A stretch of DNA of 64,000 nucleotides from Agrocybe praecox (Eukaryota; Basidiomycota; Agaricomycetes; Agaricales; Agrocybaceae): the NCBI GenBank assembly GCA_964017145.1, contig OZ024850.1, forward strand, positions 3,139,618 through 3,203,617, written 5' to 3'. Made by a program: the position numbers and the translations under genes. Positions 23,930 through 36,015 of this stretch are shown here, piece after piece. Position 1 is the stretch's first letter; every line of letters begins with the position of its first letter. Below the pieces are notes generated by a model. It was not told where the DNA came from and made no database searches. It was given only the letters and a program-made list of their open reading frames with translations.

Positions 23930-25886
23930 GTTTCCTGGCACACAGGTTCAGTCATGTCGAGAATGGATGAAAGTCTAAACAAAGACTGACCTTTGTGACT
24001 CCTCATCCGACTAACCTCACCATTTGCTTTTAGATCTACAACGTTATTGGTGGTGGCCTCGGAAGTGGAAAGGTGTGGCATGATGGGTGAGAGGACTTGA
24101 AGGAAGAGCGTCCTCGCTATATAAACTCTCAAGTTATATGTCGGTCGGTGTTAGGATTCCTGAAGTACACCATCCTTTTCAGGAGCAACCATCATTATCT
24201 AGTTTTTTGTTAGGCGAGACTGTCGTCACCCGTGGATTTCAATGTAACATCTGTTCAAGATCTTTGCTTCACAAGATTATATCCCCGGTTAAGTTGTTTC
24301 AATCCATGGACAATCTTGAATCGTTGCATAATATTGGAGTTATTAATAAGCAACAGGACAAAATTGGGAAGTTCCGTAAAAGTCGTGCCGCCGTTTATCA
24401 TACAGAGGCACAGTTGTTCACATGTCAATCCCTTGTCGATTTGCACATCCTTTAGGTCTTGCAGTATAAACTCGAAGCCTGAAACCTGTCAATTATGACC
24501 GCTTGAGATAACCTGACGTAGGTACACACCGTGGAAGCTTGAACTGAAAGACAGTTGGCAATTTCGTGGGAGGGCTTGTCCGAACTACCGGCAACCCTAA
24601 AACAGACGGTTAGCTGGAAGATTTAATGTTTATCAGGTTTATACCCAGAAAGAAAGGTACGCGGGCTGCGCGTATTTTTAGAGTCCCAAATCTAGACACA
24701 TCGTGATCCTCCGTTGATAGATGTCCTGATGCGGCCTCCGAGTCGACTTGGTGAATAATGGAATGTATGCGAATGCATGATAACCCGAATACACCTTTGC
24801 AGAATAAAGAATAACATTGTACGGCAGTCTGAATAAGACAAATCGACCAACCTGCACCCATGTCATCGATGAGAACGAGATGTGAACATGGCAAGGGTTG
24901 TTCAACTCACCGGAGAATTACGCGGTCAATGTGCATGAATCAATTTGGGGTGAAGCACCGTAATGCTCGCATGACATATTACAGTTGATGTTCCGTTGAT
25001 AGACCGGCTGTGCATAGTTGGTTCCATCAGGACAGTGGCAAAGTACTGACTTGTGGTCTCTTGCAGTGATTGGATAACCAAGATATATCCACTGCAAAGC
25101 TTCATTGAAAAAAAAAACCATAAATCACTGGCCGATAGTATGATTCAGATAAACATTGGTTTCACAAAGTAAATGTCGTGGAGATGGTTTACTTGGGCAG
25201 AAGGAGAGCCTGGGGAAGCATACCGAATAATTGAGTATTACGTAATTACTGTGATGATCGCTAGCATTGTGCGTCAGCCCGACTCGGATGTCGATATTTC
25301 CAAGTATTTCAATCCCAAAGTTTTTTTCATGTTCCTTGCCTCTACGGCCTAAAGGCCCTACACTGCAGAGAACTGACTAAATCATTCAAAGCCCCTTGTC
25401 TTTTAGCTGAAAGCGCTACAGACATCAACGGATTGTCGCGAGCCTTGCCTTAAACACGGATGTTCAACGTGCTTGTAAGCTCGCATCTGGTTGAGATCAG
25501 CATTCAGGATATTCGTACAGTGCGTATAATGCCTGTATAGCATTCTTAAGCTCCTTACTGAACGTTGTACAACTTTCCAAATTTCTTTTATTACCTCTCG
25601 CAGCCCCCTATTACGGCCATTGGAATTGGAATTGTTCCATGATTAGGTATGCAACTTCTTGAGAAGTTTCCGTCGAAACTGCTGCAAAAGAGCCTCATGA
25701 TTATTCTTCGAATCATGGCTGGATTCCTTGGAAGAATGCATTATTCTCTTTACACTTTCTGAATTGTTTGAGGCAAAACCTCAAACTTCCAGAAGTATCA
25801 TCCTCCCGTTCTTAACCGTTCCTGATGGTTTTATTAAGAAAGGGGACTCAGTTCTCTCATGCAAGCATCCATCCCAGCTACAAGCT
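23930..25886. other. divergent intergenic region between the transcription factor and the PKS
   Basis: About 1.96 kb containing the 5' sides of both genes. No gene was recognised. Small frames near 24100-24500 and 24600-24900 lack start/splice coherence or family motifs. Any shared operator for PKS regulation should be here, but none was recognised. Confidence 0.5.
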
Positions 25887-28800
25887 ATGATAGCTTCGAA
25901 AATGGCTCCCATTTTATCTATTCCTGTCTTTGGAGGACAAGGAACGATGACTTTCGATTCGAGCGAAGCCATATCCGTTTTAACGAGGACTGCATCTGGA
26001 AAATTTCTGTTGGATTCCTGCTTTTCTGCATTTCACGCTGAAATTGCATCACTGGAGTCGCGTCTCGCTGCGATGTTGGATATATGCGCTTCGCATTTCA
26101 AAGATCCTCGTTCTATCATACATCCTCCTTACGACACATATATCACGAATCCAGCCCTTTCGATGCCAGCCCTTGTGCTGATGCAAACACTGCTTTACCT
26201 ATCCTATATCGAGGATAATCCAACAAATGCAGATGCCCTTGTGCCCACTTCTTTTATGGACGTCCTGCACAATAATGCCAAATGTGATGTGGGTGTTGTT
26301 GGATTTTCCTCGGGCATATTGTCTGCATGCGTGGTTGCTACATCTACATCTCCCCATATGTTCGTATGCCATGCGGTTGAAGCTTATCGTTTGGCCCTCC
26401 GGATTGGGATTCAATCGCAAATTTACCGTGCTCAGACCCTTCAGCCTGGACATCATGATTCTCGTCCATGGGGCCTCGTATTGATTGGTATCAGCAAGAA
26501 CCTTTTACAGCAACTGGTCCACGAGTTCAATGAGGTATTTTCCCCAGAAAATTTTGTATGTATCACTCTATGACAATCATTTTTAAAGGTCGCTGGCAAA
26601 GATCTTGTCACTATTACCGCGGTGATGAGCGACAGGCACATGACTGTTTCCGGACACCCAGAACATCTCTCAACATTTCTCTCAGTGCTCCCAGGAGACG
26701 TCTCCGTGCAAGAAACGAGACTCACTACCCTTTATCATTGTCCTTCACAGCTTCGTACAGTGCGCGACAACGTCCTACTTGATGTTGTCCACAGGAAAAT
26801 TAAGTTCCCGGGAAAATCAGACATCATAGTCCCCATACGCTCAACATTCACTGGTGATCTGATTTTGGGCGCTGTTCCTCCGGAATCATTAGTTCACCTC
26901 GTCATTGATATGGTGTTGACACAGCCTGTTAATTGGGATCTGTTGGTCCGGAAGACTGCGGCAAATATTCCGCCTGGAATGACGATTAACTTGTTGAACA
27001 TCGGTATCGGAACATCATTAATCAGAGAATTCCAAAATTCTATTCATTCCCCTCAGAGCCTCAATGTATCGGATTTGGTGCAATGCAGGAGCAAATTGCT
27101 ACCTATTGCCAAGCGGGAGCCAATTGCCATCATCGGGATGGCCGCCAACATGCCAGGTGCCCCCAATGCTGATGCTCTTTGGGAATTGTTAGAAAAGGGT
27201 CAAGATACTCTCAGAGAGGTAAGAATTTCATTTTTATCCTTCCATTTTACAGACCTGCTGATATCCTGGAAAGATTCCGGAGGACAGGTTTATTGTTGCA
27301 GATTACGTCGACCGTAGTGCTCCTGGTCGTCATATGAAAGCTCGTGCGGCAAACTTGATTGAAAATCTGGATCAATTCGATCACAAGTAAGGCACATTCG
27401 CTATAGATCAATATTAGTAAAATAACATCCTATGCAGGTTCTTCAATATTAGTCCCCGTGAAGCGAAAAGTATGGACCCTCAACAACGGATTCTTTTACA
27501 AACAGGCTACGAAGCCCTAGAAAATGCAGGTTACGTGCCGAACGGCAGTCCGACCTTCGATCCTGCTACATTTGGTTGTTACATTGGCGCTGCAACAGGA
27601 GATTATGTCCAAAATTTAAGAGGAAATATCGATGTTTATTATAGCACAGGTACGTAAAGGCAAGGGATAATATAACTCGTAACTGACGATTGCTTAGGAA
27701 ATCTTAGAGCATTTCTCGGCGGACGCCTTTCTTACTGTCTAGGGCTGGGTGGCCCGTCAATTGTCCTCGATACTGCTTGCTCGTCGTCCGTGGTGGCAAT
27801 TCATCAGGCTTGCCGTGCTTTGATAAATCGTGATTGTAATGCCGCGCTTGCTGGTGGTGTTAATGCTATATCCAGTCCTGACGTGGGTCTCATTAACGTA
27901 ATCTTGAACTTGATGAAAAAATGACGTACCTCCAGATGTTTATAGGACTTGATCGTGGACATTTCCTGAGCCCCTCAGGCAGATGTAAACCCTTCGATGC
28001 GTCAGCAGATGGGTACTCTCGTGGGGAAGGATGTGGAATTTTTGTTTTGAAACGTCTTCAAGACGCGCTTTATGAAAACGATAACATCCTTGGAATCATT
28101 AGAGGAGTCGAAGTGAACCAAAGTGCCAATGCAGTATCAATCACACATCCGCATGCACAAACGCAGATGAACCTTTTCAAGCAGCTTCTGGTACACTCAG
28201 GTGTTGACCCCAATGCTGTTAACGTCGTAGAGGCTCATGGGACTGGCACTCAGGCAGGAGACACCATTGAATTGCAAAGCATCCGAGGCGTTTTGTCTGT
28301 TGATCGCGCGGTTGACAACCCACTCTATGTCACCTCCATCAAGGCTAATATCGGACATCTTGAAGCAGCGTCTGGATGTGCTAGCCTAGTCAAAATTCTC
28401 ATGATGTTTCAACGGCGGCTCATACCTCAGCAGATCTTTCTGAACACAATAAATCCTCGAATTCGGGATCTGAATCTGGACAACACGATTATCAGCACGG
28501 AAAACATTCCATGGTCTGTGCCTAATGGCCGCACATCGAGAATTGCGCTCATTAATAATTTCGGTGCAGCTGGGTCAAACTCTGCCATGCTGGTTGAGGA
28601 GTACTTGCCCGAAGACAAAGATGGTTGTGGACACCATGCAGACGCAGACGGTGCTTCGCTCGTTTTTGGATTATCAGCGAAAGATATACCCTCATTGGAA
28701 ATATTGCGATCGAAATATGTATCTTGGCTACAAAACAGCAGCGGTCAACTAAATCTTTTAAATGTAGCATACACCGCAACTGCTCGCAGACAGCTATACT

Positions 28801-31800
28801 CATATCGTCTAGCTGTCTCTGCAAGCACCGTTCACCAATTGATTCAGCAGCTGCAGATCGCCCCAATTACTATAGCGGCAGAGGCCGAGAAGGGTGTTAT
28901 ATTTGTTTTTTCTGGTCAAGGTGGTCAATACTACGGAATGGGTCACATTCTTTACCTATCTTCTATGCTATTCAAGCATCACATAGATGAATGCGACTTC
29001 ATTCTGAAATCTCACGGATTTTCAGGAATTATCGACGTAATAGGCAACTCAGACCCCTCCTTATCGTCTGCAAATGAGGACCAAGAACAGATGCAGAGTG
29101 CTGCTTTCTGCCTGCAGTATGCACTAGCCAGGCTTTGGATATCTTGGGGTCTTCGTCCTCAGGCTGTAGTAGGCCACAGGTATGTGTCTATGGATTCCTC
29201 TTCCCAATAATTAAAGACTGAATTGGGTTTAATTCAGCTTGGGCGAATACGTCGCTCTCGTAATAGCTGGCGTAATGACTCTCAAAGATGGATTGTTATT
29301 CGTTGCTAGGAGGGCGCGTCTCATGTTTGAACGCTGCACGCGCATGACGACTGGAATGGCCGCGGTCTCGCTAGGATCTGTCAAACTCCAGTCTATATTG
29401 CATTCAAACAAAAACTTTTACAACATCTCAATATCGTGTTACAATTCTGAAGGAGACTGCGTGGTATCTGGTCCTCTCAAAGAATTGGAACAGTTCGAAG
29501 AATATATTGAAACAAAGGCAATCGCTAAAGTCACGCGACTTCGTGTGCCTTTTGGGTACCACAGTGATACGATGTTACCTTTGGTAGAAGATCTCAAGGA
29601 CCTCGGTATGAAGACCAAAACCCGGCCGCCACAAATACCGTTTATCTCTACTGCTTTGGGTCGGGTAATCTTACAAGGCGATTTGACATTTCCCTCCCAG
29701 GATTATCTCGCTCGCCAGTGTGTCGAACCTGTCAGATTCGCCGAAGGAGTTAAATCCTACCTTACTGCATTTCCTTCAGGGACAACAATGACGTGGATAG
29801 AGATTAGCCCACATCCGACAATAATACCCATGCTTAGGTGCTTCCCAGCCTTAACCGGTTCAGCTATTTTAGGTTGCCTTCGCATCTCTGAGGAACCATG
29901 GAGCACCATGTCCAAATCTTTGGCCTCGATGTATCGAGACAACCATAGACTTGATTGGGGAAACGTATTCAATTCTCTAGGGAGACATGTATGCATCAGT
30001 CTGCCCTCTTATCCGTTCTCTACGCAACGATTCTGGACGCCATTTGTCGAAGAGGCCTGCCAGCTGTCTTGTGACCCCGCAAGAGCCCAAGGATCACCTG
30101 TACACCATCGTCTTCGCATTCTTGACGATAGAGAAAACAAACTCGTGATATTTCAGACTTCAGTCAGTCAAATCAAGCGGTACATTGAAGGACATCGCGT
30201 TGGAAATACTCCTCTCTGTCCTGCCTCCGTTTATCTTGAGCTTGTTTATTCTGCCGTAAGGCTTGCCATTCAACTGAAACAGGGTGAAATCGTGGACTGT
30301 GTTATCACACTCCAAGAAATTAAATTCCCAAAACCTTTGACCTTGAACCCAGGAACTGTCGATGACTTGATATTAACTGTCGAAGTTGATATAAGGAAAT
30401 GCACGTTCGTACTCAAATCACGTACATCTCTGCTCGACCACGAATCCACCAATGCAAATGGTAGATATAGCGTGCGCTCTCGAGTCGACACTGAGAGCTC
30501 ATTTTCTCGGTCATTACCGTCAGTAATTCATCGCATTGACGCTGTCATCTGCCCCGACACTCGCCAACAACTAGAAACATTTTCTGCAAGGACCATGTAC
30601 CAAGTCATTTTTTCCCGTATTGTTGAATATTCTTCTGAGTTCCAAACCATCCAAGCTCTTTCTATGCACTCGAACGGATTAGAAGCCACAGCCACAATGT
30701 CCTTCTCTGAACGGGACAGCTCTGACAACGACAACTTCATTGTGCATCCACTTTTTGTGGACACCCTGATTCATATAGCTGGCTTCATCTCTAACATTCA
30801 TGCCAGTCAAAACGATGCCTATATTTGCAACGAAGTAGAGTCTGTGCAGATGCTCCCGCCAGCTATCAAGGCGAATACCTCCTATAGATTGTACTGCAAA
30901 ATTGTGCCTATGGAAGACCAGGCTTACATGGTCGGCGAATCATATGCAATTCTCGACGATCCTGAAGGGTCGAATATCATTGTCGCCCACGTGTATGGCA
31001 TTCGGTTTCGACGTGTCCGCCTTAGTAGTTTCTTATTAGGACTTGAACATAACACAAAACTGGGACTAGGAACAGGAACAATGAACAAGGGTCGTCCTCT
31101 CCCATTCGATGTCGGCGAAATTGTGATGAAGATTGTGGCAGATGCTTGCAAAGTTAATGTCGTGGAACTGGCGCTTGACCAGGAACTCGAAGTTCTGGGA
31201 GTTGATTCTCTGATGCGCATTGAACTGGCCTACGATATTTCGAAGGCATTTCCAGGGTTCGGCTGTAGGCCCAAAGAAATTGCGATTTGCAGAATCATTT
31301 GTGATATAGTGAACGCTATTATGTCAAACGAAAGCTCCAGGTATGCTAGCAGTCGGTCTTCTGTAGGCTTACCTGCTACACCACCAAGTATTTTCTCCAC
31401 CCCTCGGACAATGGTGCAATCTCCAACATCGACGAGGCAAATAGTCGCGCGCGTTCTCGATGTGGAAGAAGATATAATCAAAGACGACATCCCACTCTCT
31501 TCCCTTGGTCTCGATTCGTTGTCAACTATAGAAACTATGCACGCTCTCAGCCAAGAATTACATCTAAAAATTCCTGGCAATCTACTCAGCGGCAATAACA
31601 CCATACGAGATCTGGAAGTTCAAGTATCTAACCTCGAACCCTCTCTTTTGCCAGATGCCTTTGGGAAACAAGCAGGAAGAGGAAGATCTTTGTCTAATGC
31701 TTTCCATGAAAGTCTACTCGCAGTTCGCTTCAAATCATTGACGTTGCTTCAGAATACGACGTCGAGTCGAACTCCACTGGTCCTAATACACGATGGTAGC

Positions 31801-32601
31801 GGGTTGACTATATCATATGAACGCATTTCACCGTTGAATCGTCGTGTTTGGGGTATCACAAATCCTAAATTTGCTTTGGAAGAACAGTGGACAACCCTAG
31901 AGCAGATGGCAGAGTCATATACAAATTTAATTGAAAATGAAATGGAGGGACCTGTGATTTTGGGAGGTTAGCTTTATCTTTCTGAATTTGCATCAATGTT
32001 TTGTCCTAACGTTCGGTTTCACCCAGGTTGGTCATTTGGGGGTGTAGTCGCCTTCGAGATAGCCACGCAGCTCTCATCCAGGTCCTTTCCTGTGCAAGGC
32101 GTCATATTATTGGATTCTCCTAGTCCCTACAATCACGTCCCTCTTTCGTCCTCCCTTATTGATCGAGTGCTGGATGCCGCTGGAAACACCGAGTCCACGT
32201 TCCGTAACTTCTGCAAAACCCAATTCTTTAGAAACGCCAAACTACTCAGCGAGTACAAACCTTCTCGCAGTCACTATGACCTGCCTCTTTTCTTTTTGAA
32301 GTCGAATGAGCCATACAGTCTTCCTGACAATCCGGACGACATTGCCGTTCCGTCGTGGCTTTCTGACCGGAATGAATCCTCATCCATTTTTGAGGGTTGG
32401 CAAAACATAGTTGATACCCCCATAAACATCCTCGACATTCCGGGACATCATTTTCAGGCATTTGAATCCAAAAACGTAGGTCGATGAACCAACCTCAGCA
32501 TTCACTGTATATTGATTCATTTCATCACAATCAAGGTCCTAGAAACATCGCACAGAATTTTTGAAGCTTGCAATTACTTGGATAATATGACTATTGGATA
32601 A
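25887..32601 (+). CDS. non-reducing polyketide synthase, SAT-KS-AT-PT-ACP-ACP-TE
   Basis: Iterative aromatic PKS of the basidiomycete orsellinic-acid-synthase type. Nine exons (25887-26534, 26589-27218, 27274-27386, 27438-27649, 27698-27882, 27936-29179, 29238-31966, 32027-32475, 32536-32601) sum to 6,276 nt, i.e. 2,091 aa, the normal size. Domains: SAT (1-about 380; [13 protein letters not shown]), KS (about 390-815; DTACSSS with C562, [17 protein letters not shown]), AT ([20 protein letters not shown] with S1011, FGYHSD), PT (H1330 in [18 protein letters not shown]1519 in [10 protein letters not shown]), ACP1 ([10 protein letters not shown]1668), ACP2 ([10 protein letters not shown]1771) and TE (GGWSFGG, S1923; GHHFQAF). 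There are no KR, DH, ER or CMeT domains. The last exon ([17 protein letters not shown]) is needed to finish the TE. Start choice is ATG 25887 or 25902; the frame upstream of them has no ATG before a stop. The product is inferred to be a small aromatic acid. Confidence 0.95.
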
Positions 32602-32708
32602 AATTACAACATGAATTATAGTGTAATAAAAGAATAAGAATCGTGAAGAATAAAAATCGTGACGCAACGTAAATGTACATAATATAGAGCAGTGCAATGC
32701 CACCTTGA
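32602..32708. terminator. convergent 3' ends of the PKS and DUF2235-A genes
   Basis: Only 107 bp separate the two stop codons on opposite strands. AATAAAAGAATAAGAA (near 32625) and its surroundings are A-rich on the plus strand, suiting PKS polyadenylation. The two transcripts almost certainly overlap. Confidence 0.5.
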
Positions 32709-35084
32709 TTAGTCGACCCAGATAGGTTCAACAAGAATGGCGGGTTTCGGAATATATTTTTTCCCTTTCTTTCGTTTCTTCTCATCCTCGAATTCGGCAT
32801 CCATTCTCAGTTTGACACTTCGATGAATTTTGAGCCCAGCCTTCTGGTTGGGTATGAAGCGAGGGCGGGCAAGATTAGACCTAAAAATCGAGTTCGTGAG
32901 ATTAGATATACTGCCAAAGAACTTGATAACGTACCCAAAGTATGTAATCCACTGGCTATCCCCCCTTTGATATCGTAAATGCAGGGGCAAGAGTTCGACA
33001 AACCACCACCATTTACTGATCTTCAACTGATCATACTTCGGCGAAACGCTGTCTCTCAACTCCTCTTCCTCCTCTGATTCTAAAAACGGAACAGGTTGGT
33101 GTTCCGATCGCGCTCTCGCGTCTGGGTCCGTACTTTTTCTTTTTGTGAGGTGCGCTGTATGCCGAATAGGAATGGGAACCTTTGGAGGGCTCTCGATCCG
33201 GTGGGAGCCAATTGGCAGAGGCGGTGGCCTTGGAGCAACAAATGGATAGAGGGTAGTTGGATCGAGGCCAATATCATACAACGCAGAAGAGTTGAACAGG
33301 ATCCCGGAATTGGTCTTGAAGCATTCGCGCACCATCCAACGAAGAGCGATACGAGCAAGCGAGTGCCGAGTCTTGTTACTGACAGACCCTCCGCCAACGT
33401 CTATAAATTACTCATTAAAAACCTCATAGAAAAAAACAACGCGGGGATATAAGTATACTCACCACAATGACACCCAGCAAACCAGACTTCCTCCACATCC
33501 GTCGTTTGTTCGTGTTGCTCTGAATAAATCCGTTCAAATTTATTCAACTGCTTGTCGTCTTCGTTCTCTTTCTGGTTGTGGATGATCTTTTTCAAGTTCT
33601 CGTTGATCATATCAATACCATCAGCGAGACTCTTCTCATTTTCATCGTGTTCTTTCCCTTTGAGCCTACTCAGTGCATCTTCATAAGAGTCGTATCCTTT
33701 AGGGGGGGCATTCCTTGCAGGCTTTGAAGGCGGTGGTGGCGCTGGCGACCTTTTCCCAAGCTTCTGCTCTTCTTCTGTGGGTTTATTCCAGAGGTTGGCT
33801 TTAAATTTGGCACGACGTTCGTCCAAGGAAACTGCATGGCGGAAAGTACGGACAATCGTGTTCGATGTTGTGAATGGTAACCTCTTGGGTATTATACCGA
33901 CAGAATCAACGGTATCCCTGAGGCAGATATGCATAGAATTAGTTTGGAGTTGGAATAATGTTTTGACCATTTCAAAATAAATATCACATACCAGACCCCT
34001 ATAAATTCAATTTGAACCTCTACGGAGAAGGCTTTCTTGAATTCCGTAGACTGTTCCCAGCCGATACTATCGGCGCGAGAGTACATTTTGTACGCGAATG
34101 GTACTTGCTGATAGTTACCCGCTGGAAGCAGACCAACTTTGTGCAGCATCCCGGCAAGACTATGAAGTTGGTGTATGCGTCAGCTTTCTGGCCTAGAGAA
34201 ATAGAGGAAACGGTAAGGATTTACCTCCGTGCGGTGTAAGCACCACGAGAGAATCCTGAACAAAATAAATTGTCTCAGAGATGATCGTTCTCCGGTGATG
34301 GATAAGGCAAGTGATTTACCGAATATACATATCTTGTCTCCAGAAACATCTGTAAAAATAATACATCAGCCCCGGGTACATGATGTGGAAAAAATAGAGC
34401 CACATACAATTATCCATTAAAAATTCGTAACCACCTTTCGGTCGTCATGCAAGGTTAGATACAAGGTCCGGTGAAGATTGTTAACAGCGAACATACTCAT
34501 TACATGGGCATTAAGATTGACCGCGAACATTGTGTCAAGCGTCTAAGCACCCAACCAGTCAATACGCTGTCCACCATGAGCGTGAAACGGAACACCGACC
34601 TTCGTGATTTTCGACATTAAAGGTGAGACCACCTTGGGCGATATATATGTGCCAATGCCAGTCTAAGCGGCATCGTGGTCAAAGGCTGGTTCCACTATCC
34701 AATCAAAGAACACCTGATAGCACACACCTGATAATATACCAACTGCTTATTCTTGTCATCCTTCTTCAACAACGACACAAGCTGCACAATATTCGAATTG
34801 TCCGCATCAAACTGGTCACCCGTCCCATCAAAGCAGACAATCAACGTGCGATGCGGATGTTCTGGCGGGATGACTTCAGGAAAGTCGCGCGGGTCTATAG
34901 AGTCTTCTCGTCGGATTGGGCGAGGTTTTTCGTTAAGCAGTGGGTTAGGACCCGTCTCCGCCCGTCGATTGTCGAACCCGGGGAAGCCTTTGTAGTCTTC
35001 AAGCGGAGAAGTTACTTCTGCAGCGCCGGACACCGACACGACGGTTTGCTCAGTTGGCTCGAGGATATGGCAATTTCCTCGCAT
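32709..35084 (-). CDS. DUF2235 (Tle1-like) alpha/beta hydrolase, copy A
   Basis: Member of the DUF2235 family, whose bacterial relatives are Tle1 phospholipase effectors. The fungal members' substrate is unknown. ATG at 35084 (MRGNCHILEP). The N-terminal family motif TLIVCFDGTGDQFDADNSN lies near 34850-34780. The nucleophile elbow GFSRGAYTARSLAGMLHKVG (near 34250-34130) supplies the catalytic Ser. DTVDSVGIIP (near 33910) and FRHAVSLDERR (near 33850) are candidate Asp and His motifs. WFAGCHCDVGGGSV spans a short intron near 33460. A Lys/Glu/Pro-rich insertion (KRSPAPPPPSKPARN, QNEDDKQLNKFE region) separates them. The C-terminal domain ends IWVD. At least seven exons. Its tandem paralogue lies 0.9 kb upstream at 36016-38288. 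No signal peptide or TM segment is obvious, so it is probably intracellular. Confidence 0.88.
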
Positions 35085-36015
35085 TGTGATGTGTTTCGTG
35101 ATAGTAGTCGGAGGAGGGGGCAGCGAGGGGGTATAAAAGAAAGAAAGAGGAAGAAATAGTTATGGGTATACTCCAGCGCTTATTATATAGTTTCGTCGCT
35201 CCCTTCTAAGCCAATAAAAGACTTAGAGCTCCAGCATATAATTATGCAATAACTGGTGGCTGTCGGAATCGGAATGAGAATGAAACGCCCCTTCAACAGG
35301 GTTTTTCCCTTCGTTGACCAAGTAGGCCTTATATGTTATTTGTTTGTGGGCGTCGACCGACGTTGTCAGCCGCTATCCATCGGGGGTAAGCGAAACGGCG
35401 ATATCCCTACCTGCCCAGTGGTCAGTTTCGAAAACCTGTGTGAACGTTACAACCTATTACAACATCAACCACCCAAGTCCATCTCAACCTTGATGCATGA
35501 TGCCAGGTGATCCTCCCTCTTGATCGGCGACTCTAACCGCCGAAAACATGCACCATACATACCGTCTTCCTTGGCTTTCACCCAAGCTTCCTTTCATTAA
35601 GTGGTGAACTTCGGAGGAGCAAAACAACCTAAGCGCTCCAAGCGGTTCCTTCCAAGTGGCACATGTTACTTTTATCACCGTGGAACACGGAACCTTACTC
35701 TATATGTGACGGAGGCTAACACTGGTGTTTTTCAACGCAAAAGCAGATGATATTCTTGCATAAAGCTTACAGAAGCAGAGCATACATAGTACGATATTAT
35801 ATGGAGGTCATGGCATAATGATTGAATGGAGCGGGCATAAAGTTGATCGGAACCGAGGAAAGCATACGACGAGAGGGGATGGCGTCTATGGAGCTAAACA
35901 TAGACAGGTGTTTTATGTTGTCTAATTAAATGATAATGATTTCAATAAGCACATATGGATAAAACATGAAATGCGATGAAATAGATGCTTACACTGGGAT
36001 TCATCCGAGTCCAAA
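35085..36015. other. intergenic region between the tandem DUF2235 genes
   Basis: 931 bp holding the promoter of copy A and the 3' flank of copy B. No additional gene was seen. Confidence 0.5.

Noticed and set aside
25728..25886. In-frame upstream extension of the PKS starting at a TTG
   Set aside because: It has no ATG, the frame closes with TGA at 25698-25700, and SAT domains normally begin just before the PVFxGQG motif. ATG 25887 or 25902 fits better.
32476..32487. PKS stop codon at 32485-32487
   Set aside because: Reading through the GTAGGT donor truncates the thioesterase. Splicing to 32536 adds a typical TE C-terminus and makes the total length a multiple of three.
33096..33452. Plus-strand 118-residue ORF opposite DUF2235-A
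   Set aside because: Antisense to a well-supported exon, with no recognisable domain.
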